DNA of 64,000 nt, taken from Rhizobium jaguaris (GTDB lineage Bacteria > Pseudomonadota > Alphaproteobacteria > Rhizobiales > Rhizobiaceae). The notes under the pieces were generated by a model that ran no database searches, was not told the DNA's origin, and was given only the letters and a program-made list of their open reading frames with translations. Both the position numbers and the translations under genes were made by a program. Location: the NCBI RefSeq assembly GCF_003627755.1, contig NZ_CP032695.1, positions 1,488,001 through 1,552,000 on the forward strand. The letters are read 5' to 3'. Of the stretch, positions 28,003 through 36,773 are shown in pieces; the stretch's first letter is position 1, and each line of letters opens with the position of its first letter.

Positions 28003-28023
28003 TTACCTCTGCTTCCAACGCTT

Positions 28024-28049
28024 GACTGCGGACCATCGTGTCCGCAGTC
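28024..28049 (+). promoter_or_regulatory. Intercistronic hairpin after the CUT2 binding protein gene
   Basis: A perfect 10-bp stem, GACTGCGGAC with GTCCGCAGTC, closes a 6-base loop and is followed by TCGTTCTT. It lies 22 bp after the binding protein stop and 35 bp before the ATPase start. It could act as a leaky terminator or 3' protector. Confidence 0.6.
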
Positions 28050-28083
28050 TCGTTCTTGCTGCACCCGATGGGAGGTTGGGCGC

Positions 28084-29622
28084 GTGAGTTTATCCGAACC
28101 GTTTTTCCGAATGGAAGGCATATCCAAGCGCTATGGCGGTGTCGTCGCGCTGAAAGAGGCCAACATCGCCATTCGGCCAGGAGCCATACACGCCGTTCTC
28201 GGTGAGAACGGCGCGGGCAAATCGACCCTTATCAAGATCATGGCCGGCGTCGTCGCCGCGGACGAAGGCCGGATGGTGTTCGACGGCAAGGACGTGTCGT
28301 TCGCCACGCCCGCTGCCGCCAATAGCGCTGGCATCGTCTGCGTCTTTCAGGAACTGTCGCTGATTCCGGATCTGTCGGTCGCGGACAACATCGTCATCAG
28401 CAATCCGCCGCTGCGATTTGGCATGATCGACCGCCGCAGGCAGAGATTGATTGCTGAAGAAGCCCTGGCGCGCGCCGGCGCTTCCGACATCCATCCTTCC
28501 TCTCTGGTTAAGGATCTGCCGCTCTCGCGTCGCCAGATGGTCGAGATTGCCAAGGCGCTAGCCCGCGAACCGCGGATCATGATCCTCGACGAAGCAACTT
28601 CGGCATTGACGCAGCCGGACGTCGAAAAGGTTTTCAGCGTTTTGAAGCGGCTGCGCACCGAGGGCATGGCGCTTATCTACATATCGCATCGCATGCACGA
28701 GATTGCCGAACTTGCGGATGAATGCACCGTCTTTCGCAACGGGCGCAGCATCGAATCCTATCCAGCCGGCACGAAAACCGATCATCAGGTGATCGAGCTG
28801 ATGATCGGCCGAGAGTATACCAGCGTATTTCCGCCGAAACATATCTCGGAGGAGGGGCTTGCCCCAATCCTCTCGTGTCGGAACCTTTCCTGGGGTGATC
28901 GGCTCTCCGGCATAAGCTTCGATGTCAGACCGGGCGAAATCGTTGGTCTCGGCGGTCTGGACGGGCAGGGGCAACGGGACCTGTTGCTGTCGCTGTTCGG
29001 CGTACTGCGCGACGTCAGGGGCGACGTGCAGATTGCAGGCCGAAGCGTGACGTTGAAAAGTCCGAAGCAGGCAAAATCCGCCGAGATGTCGATCGCGCTT
29101 ATCCCGGAAGACCGCAAAACCGAGGGGCTCATGCTGCCTATGACCCTGCGCGAAAATCTCTCTATTGCAGCACTCCACAGCGTGTCCAGCAGAGGCGTGA
29201 TCGATCGCGCGGCCGAGGCTGAGCGGATCGACGAACTCCTCAAGCTGCTGGCGATCAAGGCCGCGACAATCGATATGCCGGTCGGAGCCCTCTCCGGTGG
29301 CAATCAGCAAAAGGTGGTCATTGCCAAATGGCTGATGAACCGGCCGAAGATCGTTTTGCTGAATGATCCGACGCGGGGCATCGACGTCGGCACCAAGCAG
29401 GAAATCTACCTCCTGCTCCGCAAGCTGGCGGAAGCCGGCGTCGCGCTCATCTTCTATTCCACGGACTACGACGAGCTGATCGGCTGCTGTGATCGGGTGC
29501 TTGTGATGTACGACGGCAGGATCGTCCGCGTGCTGGAAGGCTCCGATATCAATGAACGCGAATTGATTGGCAGCGCGCTGAATATCGGCGCACATCTGAC
29601 GGAACAGAAGGTCGGCCAATGA
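28084..29622 (+). CDS. Sugar ABC transporter ATP-binding protein (RbsA/MglA-like, two NBDs)
   Basis: A 512-residue ATPase with two nucleotide-binding domains. The first has Walker A GENGAGKST (about residues 39-47), signature LSRRQMVEI and Walker B IMILDEATSAL. The second lacks a canonical Walker A (GLGGLDGQGQRD region), as usual for this family, but has the signature LSGGNQQKVVIAKWL and IVLLNDPTRGID. It starts with GTG 28084 after GGGAGG. The stop overlaps the first permease start (ATGA). Confidence 0.9.
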   Translation: MSLSEPFFRMEGISKRYGGVVALKEANIAIRPGAIHAVLGENGAGKSTLIKIMAGVVAADEGRMVFDGKDVSFATPAAANSAGIVCVFQELSLIPDLSVADNIVISNPPLRFGMIDRRRQRLIAEEALARAGASDIHPSSLVKDLPLSRRQMVEIAKALAREPRIMILDEATSALTQPDVEKVFSVLKRLRTEGMALIYISHRMHEIAELADECTVFRNGRSIESYPAGTKTDHQVIELMIGREYTSVFPPKHISEEGLAPILSCRNLSWGDRLSGISFDVRPGEIVGLGGLDGQGQRDLLLSLFGVLRDVRGDVQIAGRSVTLKSPKQAKSAEMSIALIPEDRKTEGLMLPMTLRENLSIAALHSVSSRGVIDRAAEAERIDELLKLLAIKAATIDMPVGALSGGNQQKVVIAKWLMNRPKIVLLNDPTRGIDVGTKQEIYLLLRKLAEAGVALIFYSTDYDELIGCCDRVLVMYDGRIVRVLEGSDINERELIGSALNIGAHLTEQKVGQ

Positions 29623-30614
29623 AAGAGATTCCACACGGCGAGTGGCGCTTCTGGTATGCGCAACACAAGGGGACGCTGCTGGCTGCGGCGCTCTTTGTCG
29701 TCATGTTCACAATCTATGTCTCGAACCATCCGGCTGGGTTTACTGCGAATGTCGTACAGACCGCATCGAACAAGGCGGCATTGCTCGCTTTCGTGGCGAT
29801 GGCGCAATGTTTTGTGGTCATCACCGCGGGCATCGATCTTTCTGTTGGTATGATCCTCATTCTCAGCAATTGTCTCGCCTCATTGCTTGTCGTCGGAACA
29901 CCGTTTCAGACCGCTGTGGGTGTGATTGCCGTTCTGCTGACGGGGCTTGCCTGCGGCATGCTGAACGGATTGATCATCATCTTCGGACGGCTGCAGCCGA
30001 TCGTGACCACGATCGCGACAAGCGCGATCTTTTTCGGATTGGCCCTGCTGCTACGTCCGACGCCTGGCGGTGCGGTGAACGAGACGCTGGCGGACGCCTT
30101 TACCTCCAAGCTTTTCGATGTCGTCCCCGCAAGTCTGGTCGTGCTTGCGGCAACCCTCTTGATCTTCTGGATCCCGTTCAGCCGGTCGATCTTGGGCCGC
30201 GCCGCCTATGCGGCGGGATCAGCCGAAAACGCTGCCTACATGTCCGGCATGCCGATCAAACGCGCGAAGTTCGCGGCCTATGCACTGGCGGGATTGATGT
30301 CGGCGATCGGCGGGCTGTACCTGACCTTCTTCTCCTATACCGGCGAAGCAGCCTTCGCGAGCGGCAATGCCTACACGCTCTATTCGATCGCGGCCGTGGT
30401 GCTTGGTGGTGTTTCGCTGGCGGGCGGAAAGGGTGGCGCCGTCGGAGCGGTCTTCGGCGCTCTGGCCTTCCGGACGATCGGCGATCTTCTGTTTGTCTTC
30501 GATCTCGATCCGCTCTGGCAGCCCCTGTTCCAGGGCATCGTGCTCATGCTGGCGATCAGCATCGGCAGCATAGGCTTGGCGCGGGTCCGCAATCGTCTGG
30601 AGTGGTTTCAATGA
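29619..30614 (+). CDS. Sugar ABC transporter permease (RbsC-like), first of two
   Basis: A 331-residue membrane protein with about eight to ten helices. The family mark is VVITAGIDLSVGMILILSN (about residues 68-86). AAYAAGSAENAAYMSGMPIKRAKF is the ATPase-contact loop and VVLGGVSLAGGKGGAVGAV the C-terminal glycine motif. It overlaps both neighbours by 4 bp. Two permease genes imply a heterodimeric channel. Confidence 0.9.
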   Translation: MKEIPHGEWRFWYAQHKGTLLAAALFVVMFTIYVSNHPAGFTANVVQTASNKAALLAFVAMAQCFVVITAGIDLSVGMILILSNCLASLLVVGTPFQTAVGVIAVLLTGLACGMLNGLIIIFGRLQPIVTTIATSAIFFGLALLLRPTPGGAVNETLADAFTSKLFDVVPASLVVLAATLLIFWIPFSRSILGRAAYAAGSAENAAYMSGMPIKRAKFAAYALAGLMSAIGGLYLTFFSYTGEAAFASGNAYTLYSIAAVVLGGVSLAGGKGGAVGAVFGALAFRTIGDLLFVFDLDPLWQPLFQGIVLMLAISIGSIGLARVRNRLEWFQ

Positions 30615-31594
30615 GCGAGGATGCATCCCTCATGCGGCGATCCGGCATACCCTCGCGCCTGCGCCGCGTCGATCCGGCGGTGCCAATCGCCTTCGGCTGC
30701 ATCCTGCTGCTGCTTCTCGGAGGCTCGATCTATTCGTCGAATTTCCTGTCGCCGGACTATCTCTTGCAACAGTTGAAGGTTGCTTCGTTTCTCGGCGTCA
30801 TCGCAACCGGCATGATGATGGTGATTCTTCTCGGGCAGATCGACCTCTCCATACCCTGGGTCGTCGCCGCAGGAGCGATGATGGCTTGCGCCGCAACCGC
30901 CTATGGCAGTTTCGGCTCATTTCTGGCTGTTCCGTTCGGGATATTGTGTGGCGCTGTGATCGGCGCGCTCAACGGCCTTGCTGTTGCCTATCTGCGAATA
31001 CCGTCGATGATCATCACGCTGGCGACGAATGCGGTCGTGCAGGGGCTGATGGTCGTCTATACCGGAGGCTTCGCGCCCCAGGATGCGGCGTCGCCGGCAA
31101 TGCGGTTTCTCGCGACCGGCTATGTCATCCCTGCGATTCCAAATGGTGTGCTTGTCTGGCTGATAGTAGGCATCCTAGCCGTTTTCCTGCTCGTCAGAAC
31201 AACATTCGGCCGTTCGCTCTATGCAATCGGAAATCGGGAACGAGCAGCCTATTTGTCGGGGATCGATACGCGCCGCGTCACCCTGCTGGCATTCGTCATG
31301 TCCGGCTCGCTCAGCGCGCTCGGGGGCGTATTGCTGGCTGGCTATGCGTCCAAGGCGTCCCAGTCGATGGGAGATGCATATCTTTTGCCGTCGATTGCAG
31401 CGGTCGTTCTCGGTGGTACCCATGTGCTCGGCGGCAAAGGGTCGTATCTCGGAACTGTCGCCGGTGTCATTCTGATCACCCTTCTCCAATCCATCCTGTC
31501 TGTCATGCAGATCGAAGAAGCCGGACGGCAGCTCATCTATGGCGTCGTCATCATCTGTATGCTGCTGCTCTACGGCCGACAAAAGCTTAGTTAG
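30611..31594 (+). CDS. Sugar ABC transporter permease (RbsC-like), second of two
   Basis: A 327-residue membrane protein. MVILLGQIDLSIPWVVAAGA (about residues 77-96) is the RbsC-type signature with DLSI in place of DLSV. AIGNRERAAYLSGIDTRRV is the contact loop and VVLGGTHVLGGKGSYLGTV the C-terminal motif. Start ATG 30611 overlaps the previous stop (ATGA), which decides it over longer open frames. Last gene of the operon. Confidence 0.9.
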   Translation: MSEDASLMRRSGIPSRLRRVDPAVPIAFGCILLLLLGGSIYSSNFLSPDYLLQQLKVASFLGVIATGMMMVILLGQIDLSIPWVVAAGAMMACAATAYGSFGSFLAVPFGILCGAVIGALNGLAVAYLRIPSMIITLATNAVVQGLMVVYTGGFAPQDAASPAMRFLATGYVIPAIPNGVLVWLIVGILAVFLLVRTTFGRSLYAIGNRERAAYLSGIDTRRVTLLAFVMSGSLSALGGVLLAGYASKASQSMGDAYLLPSIAAVVLGGTHVLGGKGSYLGTVAGVILITLLQSILSVMQIEEAGRQLIYGVVIICMLLLYGRQKLS

Positions 31595-31704
31595 AAATAC
31601 GTCGCCTGGAACGGGGTGCTTCGGCTAAGTAAAAATGCGGTCTTATGCAGCAAATGCAACTGCCTTTAAGCACTGTTTCTTGCACGCCAACAATCCGGAG
31701 GACG

Positions 31705-32088
31705 CTAATCCATCGATCTGTTGGTCGCCTGCGAACGGTTGCGCTCAACCTCAGCGATATTCGTCAGAACCCACCTGGTTAGCTCTGTGAGAGGTTCGGC
31801 GAGAGACTTACCAAGGGTGGTCAAACTGTATTCCACCTGCGGAGGAATCGTGGGATAGACCTTTCTGGAAACGAGACCGTCGTTCTCCAGGGCGCGTAGC
31901 GTCCTCGTCAGCATTTGCTGGCTGATTCCCCCGATAAGCCTGCGCAGCTCATTGAACCGCTTCGGGCCGTTAAGCAGCATCGTAATGGTCATAATCGTCC
32001 ACTTGTCACCGATGCGGCCGAGCATTTGGCTTATAGGGCGGCAATCTGCGCTCGTTCCAGGTTGTTGCGGCGGGGTAGGTAAATCCAT
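31705..32088 (-). CDS. HxlR-family winged-helix regulator
   Basis: A 127-residue protein. C-R-P-I (DCRPISQMLGRIGDKWTIM) near residue 15 gives the single N-terminal Cys and the DKW motif of HxlR proteins; FNELRRLIGGISQQMLTRTLRALENDGLVSR is the winged helix, and YSLTTLGKSLAEPL the usual end. It is divergent from the SDR gene at 32180 with 91 bp between them, and is likely its regulator. In relatives the Cys can sense electrophiles or oxidants; whether it does here is unknown. Confidence 0.88.
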   Translation of the reverse strand: MDLPTPPQQPGTSADCRPISQMLGRIGDKWTIMTITMLLNGPKRFNELRRLIGGISQQMLTRTLRALENDGLVSRKVYPTIPPQVEYSLTTLGKSLAEPLTELTRWVLTNIAEVERNRSQATNRSMD

Positions 32089-32179
32089 GTGACCAGGCCC
32101 TAAAATTATGCGTTCTTGCGCTCAACGCCAGTCTAACAGACATATCTAGTCACGAAAACATACCACCATAGGAGATGTT

Positions 32180-32908
32180 ATGACTGACCAGAAAACAATT
32201 GCAATTTTTGGAGCCGGGACCGGGCTTGGTGCATCCGTCGCAAGACATTACGGCAAGGCGGGATTCCAGGTCGCCCTTGTCGCTCGCAATGCTCAATCCC
32301 TCAGCGAGAGGGTAGCCGAGCTATCGGCGCAGGGTGTGGATGCCAAGGCGTTTCCCGCTGACCTCAATGAAATCGACGCAATTCCGGCTCTTGTCCGCGA
32401 GATTGAAGAGAAGTCAGGTCCTATTCATACCGCAATTTTTGCGCCTGTCGGCAACTTCCGTATGCTTCCAGCGGTCGACCTGACAGCCGCGTTACTCAGA
32501 GAACTCGCCAACATCCTGACCCTCGCTCCGCTCGAGGTTGTTCGGGCCGTGTTGCCGGGTATGCTCGCTCGCGGCGACGGCGCGATCGTCATCGCGGATG
32601 GTCTTTCGGCCGTGACCCCCATGCCGGGAATGAGCGGTCCAGGTCCTGCCTTTGCCGCCACGCGCAACTACATTCTGGGTCTTCACGAAGAGATCAAGGA
32701 TCGCGGAGTATTCGCCGGAATGCTCCACATCGGTGCGATGATCGACAACTCGACCGGCCTTCGCGCGGCAGCCGCCAACGGCCTGCCTGTCAATGATCCG
32801 CGTTTTGCAACTATCAATCCTGACATACTTGCCGAGGAAATTTGGTCGCTTGCTACTGAGCGGTCGCATGCCGAGTCGATCCTGCCTGCCAAACATGACC
32901 CGCATTGA
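32180..32908 (+). CDS. SDR-family protein with degenerate active site
   Basis: A 242-residue Rossmann-fold protein. The nucleotide-binding motif FGAGTGLGASVARHYGKAG is clear (about residues 9-27). The catalytic YxxxK is not: the matching place reads PAFAATRNY, with Phe for Tyr and Arg for Lys, as in the sequence FAATR near 160. ALLRELANILTLAPLEVVRAV follows the usual helix 4. Thus it is either an SDR with an unusual mechanism, a binding protein or an inactive homologue. GGAGATGTT precedes ATG 32180. The divergent HxlR gene suggests stress or substrate induction. Confidence 0.78.
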   Translation: MTDQKTIAIFGAGTGLGASVARHYGKAGFQVALVARNAQSLSERVAELSAQGVDAKAFPADLNEIDAIPALVREIEEKSGPIHTAIFAPVGNFRMLPAVDLTAALLRELANILTLAPLEVVRAVLPGMLARGDGAIVIADGLSAVTPMPGMSGPGPAFAATRNYILGLHEEIKDRGVFAGMLHIGAMIDNSTGLRAAAANGLPVNDPRFATINPDILAEEIWSLATERSHAESILPAKHDPH

Positions 32909-32924
32909 GCAACATGACCTTTGA

Positions 32925-32953
32925 AAGAGGCAGCGGTGACACTGCTGCCTCTT
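32925..32953 (+). terminator. Hairpin after the SDR gene
   Basis: AAGAGGCAGCGGT and ACTGCTGCCTCTT pair over 13 bp (one G-T wobble) with a GAC loop, 16 bp after the SDR stop. The right arm ends in CTCTT with only a weak T run after it. It separates the SDR unit from the cob operon. Confidence 0.65.
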
Positions 32954-33139
32954 GCTCGAGATGAGCTTTGTTCTCTTGGGCGGATGACCAGAATTGGCGT
33001 GAACGTGTCATGAAGGAGCACCCACGGTTAGTGGCAGTAAGCTAAAATGCCGTCGCCTGCAGCGGCCAATTTCGTCGCCATCCGCACTTGAAATGGCCCC
33101 TTGCTTCCGGCAAACAGCCGGAGGAACGAGGGCGTGGAA

Positions 33140-33916
33140 ATGAGGCACATCTACATTGTCGGCATCGGAACGGGAAATCCCGAGCACCTCACTGTGCAGG
33201 CGATCAACGCGCTGAATAAGGTGGATGTCATCTTCATTCCCAGCAAAGGTGCGGCCAAGGCCGAGCTTGCCGATGTCCGGAAAGACATCTGCCAGCGCTA
33301 TGTTAAGAGCAAGGCCGTCCGTTTCATCGACTATGCCGTGCCGGCGCGCGAGACGGCAGACCGCAGTTACGTACAAAGCGTCGACGACTGGCATGCGCAA
33401 ATCACGGCGATCTACGAACGGCTGTTCCAGGATCATATGACGGAAGATGGAAGCGCTGCCTTCCTGGTCTGGGGCGATCCCAGCCTCTACGACAGCACGA
33501 TCCGCATCATCGAGCGGGTTCGGGCATTGGGCCGCCTTGCCTTCGATTGCAGCGTTATTCCCGGCATCACCAGTGTCCAAGCGCTGACTGCCAGTCACCG
33601 CATTCCGCTCAACCTCGTCGGAAAGCCGGTGCAGATCACCACCGGCCGCCGGCTGGCCGAGAGCTTTCCGGGTATGGTCGAAACCGCCGTCGTCATGCTC
33701 GACGGCGAGCTGGCCTTCAGCAAGATCGATGATCCCGATGCCTATATTTATTGGGGCGCCTATCTCGGCACGAAGGACGAGATCACCATCGCCGGTCGGC
33801 TTGCCGACGTCTCTGACCGTATCGTGGCGACCCGGGCGGAAGCGCGGGCAAAACATGGCTGGATCATGGATATCTACCTGTTGCGCAAAGGCTCGGATTT
33901 CGACGATCAGGCATGA
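33140..33916 (+). CDS. cobF: CobF, precorrin-6A synthase (deacetylating)
   Basis: A 258-residue SAM-dependent methyltransferase of the precorrin family. MRHIYIVGIGTGNPEHLTVQAI is the N-terminal binding loop and AFLVWGDPSLYDSTIRI the GDP-type motif. CobF methylates C-1 of precorrin-5 and releases the extruded acetate, giving precorrin-6A, in aerobic cobalamin synthesis. ATG 33140 is chosen; GTG 33134 is possible. It is the first gene of a plus-strand cob cluster in the order F-G-H-I-J-(K)-L-M. No cobalamin riboswitch was found in front of it. Confidence 0.92.
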   Translation: MRHIYIVGIGTGNPEHLTVQAINALNKVDVIFIPSKGAAKAELADVRKDICQRYVKSKAVRFIDYAVPARETADRSYVQSVDDWHAQITAIYERLFQDHMTEDGSAAFLVWGDPSLYDSTIRIIERVRALGRLAFDCSVIPGITSVQALTASHRIPLNLVGKPVQITTGRRLAESFPGMVETAVVMLDGELAFSKIDDPDAYIYWGAYLGTKDEITIAGRLADVSDRIVATRAEARAKHGWIMDIYLLRKGSDFDDQA

Positions 33917-33992
33917 GGCACTATGCCCCGCCAAATTGTTTGCCCGCCGGTTAGGATTGTGTAAGGACATGTCCTTCGGGAAGGATGGTCTT

Positions 33993-35404
33993 ATGGCAAT
34001 GGCCGACAGACAAATGATGGAAGGGCGCGCTATCTCCTCGCGGGGAGATGTCGATGCAGTTGCCTGCATTGCGGACGCGCCGTCGATGGCCCGCGGCGCT
34101 TGCCCCTCGCTCAGTGCTCCGATGATGACCGGTGACGGACTGCTCGTGCGGCTGCGCCCGACGACGCCTGGCCTGACGATCGGGCAATTCCGAGCGCTTG
34201 CCCAGGCGGCTGACAGACATGGCAATGCATTGATCGAAATCACGGCCCGCGGCAATCTCCAACTGCGGGGCCTGACCGCTGAAAGCATGATCGGCCTGGC
34301 AGCGGACATCGATCGTGCCGCCATAATCCCTGAAACCGGCGTCACAATAGAAATCCCGCCGCTCAGCGGACTAGACCCGCTGGAAATCGCAGATGCCCGG
34401 GAGTTGGCCACACGGCTTCGCCAGCAGATCGCCGCGCTCGATCCTCAGCCCGTGCTGGCGCCCAAGCTGACCATCATCATCGATTCCGGCGGGCGGCTGA
34501 ACCTGGATGCGATTTCCGCGGATATTCGGCTGAGGGCGGCAAGAACCGCTGACGGTTCGACTATATGGGTTCTCGCAATCGGCGGCACGAAACAGACGGC
34601 GAAGATCCTGGCATCTCTCTCTGCCGAACAAGCCGTATCAGCCATCATTGGGCTTCTGAAAACGCTGGCGCATCTCGGGCCACGCGCGCGCGGCCGCGAT
34701 CTCGATGTGGACGGGCTGCGAAAGGGTATCCGTCGTCGGAAATCGGCGCATTCAGTGCAGCCGGCATGCATGTTTCCCCGATCGGCATTCACGATCTTAG
34801 CGGCAATCGCCTTGCCCTCGGCCTGCGCCCATCCTTCGGGCAAATTCATGCAAGCGACATACTCGGCTTTCTCGCCATCGCCGAAACGGCCGGAGCAACC
34901 GAAATCCGCACCGCGCCGGACCATGCCATCTTGGTGTTGGGCTTTGATGCCCAGGCAGCCGGAGACGTTCAGTTGGCCGCGGCCAACTGCGGTTTTCGAA
35001 CGGACGCGGACGATCCGCTAAACCACATAGACGTCTGTGCCGGAGCAGGGGCGTGTGCTTCCGCCTTCTACTCAACGAAATCCGTGGCGGCAGACCTTCT
35101 TGAGATTGCCCCTGAGCTGCTCGACGGCTCGCTCACAGTCCATCTGTCCGGCTGCCGCAAGGGCTGTGCCCGGCCAGGCGAAGCTGCTCTCACTGTCGTT
35201 GGTGCGCCAACGGGCTATGGGATTGTCGTAAATGGGTTGGCATCGAGCGAACCGCTGGCTTACATCGGAAGAGAAGAGCTAAAGTCTGCCTTGCTGCAAA
35301 TGAGCGGGCTGGTGCGGAACAACAAAGTTGCTGGCGAATCGGCGGAGGAGTGTCTTACACGGCTCGGCACCGACGCGATCGTTACAGCGCTACGACAGGG
35401 GTAG
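33993..35404 (+). pseudogene. cobG: CobG, precorrin-3B synthase, frameshifted in the middle
   Basis: CobG is an iron-sulfur monooxygenase that hydroxylates precorrin-3A before ring contraction. The first frame (ATG 33993, or ATG 33969) reads ARGACPSLSAPMMTGDGLLVRL to DVDGLRKG; the rest, from YPSSEIGAFSAAG to the stop at 35404, is in the -1 frame. That second part holds the cluster cysteines, CAGAGAC and SGCRKGC, so a truncated first-frame product (ending at 35021 with about 95 unrelated residues) would be inactive. The change falls at A_AAG_GGT (34721-34727). One added G would restore the frame. No other damage is seen. Confidence 0.83.
34721..34727 (+). other. cobG: A_AAG_GGT heptamer at the cobG frame change
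   Basis: In the first frame the codons are CGA AAG GGT, so the heptamer has the X_XXY_YYZ phase of -1 ribosomal slippery sites, and the -1 reading AAA GGG TAT leads straight into the rest of CobG. It equally well marks a lost G in the GGG run. No clear downstream pseudoknot was recognised. Confidence 0.4.
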
Positions 35405-35406
35405 GA

Positions 35407-36039
35407 ATGCCGGACTATGATTATATCCGCGAAGGGAATGCGATCTACGAACGCTCCTTCGCGATCATCCGCAGCGAGGCCGATCTGTCACGCTTTTCGG
35501 ATGCGGAAGCCGATGTTGCCGTGCGTATGATCCATGCCTGCGGCCTGGTCGAAGCATCCGAGCATTTCGCCTTCTCTCCCGATTTCGTCGGCGCTGGGCG
35601 CACGGCACTTGCGGGGGGCGCGCCGATCTTCTGCGATGCCGAGATGGTCGCCCACGGCGTTACCCGCGCGCGCCTGCCGTCGGCCAATGAGGTGATCTGC
35701 ACGCTGCATGATCCCCGCACGCCCGAACTGGCGAAGACGACCGGCAACACTCGCTCGGCAGCCGCTATGCATCTTTGGGGCGACCGTCTGGCCGGCGCTG
35801 TCGTCGCCATCGGCAATGCGCCGACGGCGTTGTTCCATCTCCTCGAAATGTTGCGCGACGGCGCGCCCAAGCCTGCCGCCGTCATCGGCATGCCCGTCGG
35901 ATTCGTAGGTGCTGCGGAATCGAAAGACGCGCTGGCGGAAAATTCCTATGGCGTTCCCTATGCCATCGTTCGGGGGCGTCTTGGCGGCAGTGCCATCACC
36001 GCCGCCGCGATCAACGCATTGGCGAGGCCGGGCCTATGA
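35407..36039 (+). CDS. cobH: CobH, precorrin-8X methylmutase
   Basis: A 210-residue enzyme that moves the C-11 methyl group of precorrin-8X to C-12, giving hydrogenobyrinic acid. The active-site His is H43 in VRMIHACGLVE. DAEMVAHGVTRARLP and GNAPTALFHLLEML are further family segments, and MPVGFVGAAESKDAL is the highly conserved C-terminal part. ATG 35407 lies 2 bp after the cobG stop, with TAGGA as ribosome site overlapping that stop. It overlaps cobI by 4 bp. Confidence 0.94.
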   Translation: MPDYDYIREGNAIYERSFAIIRSEADLSRFSDAEADVAVRMIHACGLVEASEHFAFSPDFVGAGRTALAGGAPIFCDAEMVAHGVTRARLPSANEVICTLHDPRTPELAKTTGNTRSAAAMHLWGDRLAGAVVAIGNAPTALFHLLEMLRDGAPKPAAVIGMPVGFVGAAESKDALAENSYGVPYAIVRGRLGGSAITAAAINALARPGL

Positions 36040-36773
36040 TCGCGCATTCCACCGGCCGGCTGATCGGAGTCGGCACCGGGCCTGGTGATCCCGAACTGCT
36101 GACCATCAAGGCCGTCAGAGCCCTGGAGAAAGCCGATGTCGTCGCCTATTTCGCCAAGCAGGGGAGAAACGGCAATGGCCGCACTGTCGTCGGGGATCTG
36201 CTCAGAACCGACGTGACGCTGCTGCCGCTCTACTATCCGGTGACGACGGAGATCGACAAGGATGCCGCCGAATACAAGAGCCAGATCACCGATTTCTATA
36301 ACGCCTCCGCCGAAATGGTCGCCGCCTATTTAAAGGCTGGCAGGACGGTAGCCGTGCTCAGCGAAGGCGATCCGCTTTTTTACGGCTCTTACATGCATTT
36401 GCATGTGCGCCTTGCTGACCGCTATCCGACGGAAGTTATCCCCGGGGTGACGGCGATGTCGGGCTGCTGGTCGTTGGCTGGACTGCCGATGGTGCAGGGG
36501 GACGATGTCCTTTCCGTACTCCCCGGCACAATGCCGGAAGCCGAACTTGCCCGCCGCCTTGCCGACACGCAGGCAGCCGTGATCATGAAGGTTGGCCGCA
36601 ATCTGCCGAAAATCCGCCGTGCCCTTAAAGCAGCGGGACGCCTCGATGAGGCAATGTATGTCGAGCGCGGTACAATGACGAACGGTGCCATAACGTCACT
36701 CGCAGAGAGGGGAGACGCCGAAGCGCCCTATTTCTCCCTGATCCTTGTTCCCGGTTGGGAAGACAAGCCATGA
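36036..36773 (+). CDS. cobI: CobI, precorrin-2 C20-methyltransferase
   Basis: A 245-residue SAM-dependent methyltransferase. GRLIGVGTGPGDPELLTIKAV is the N-terminal loop, VAVLSEGDPLFYGSYMHLHVRL the central motif and EVIPGVTAMSGCWSLAGLPM the substrate-side motif. It adds the C-20 methyl to precorrin-2, the committed step toward cobalamin. Start ATG 36036 overlaps the cobH stop (ATGA) and the stop overlaps cobJ the same way. Confidence 0.94.
   Translation: MIAHSTGRLIGVGTGPGDPELLTIKAVRALEKADVVAYFAKQGRNGNGRTVVGDLLRTDVTLLPLYYPVTTEIDKDAAEYKSQITDFYNASAEMVAAYLKAGRTVAVLSEGDPLFYGSYMHLHVRLADRYPTEVIPGVTAMSGCWSLAGLPMVQGDDVLSVLPGTMPEAELARRLADTQAAVIMKVGRNLPKIRRALKAAGRLDEAMYVERGTMTNGAITSLAERGDAEAPYFSLILVPGWEDKP

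Noticed and set aside
32909..33139. Possible cobalamin riboswitch before cobF
   Set aside because: No B12-box-like sequence was found; the region holds only the terminator hairpin of the preceding gene and a short leader.
33008..34411. Open minus-strand frame of 467 codons opposite cobF and cobG
   Set aside because: Fully antisense to recognised cob genes, low-complexity composition, no motif or ribosome site.
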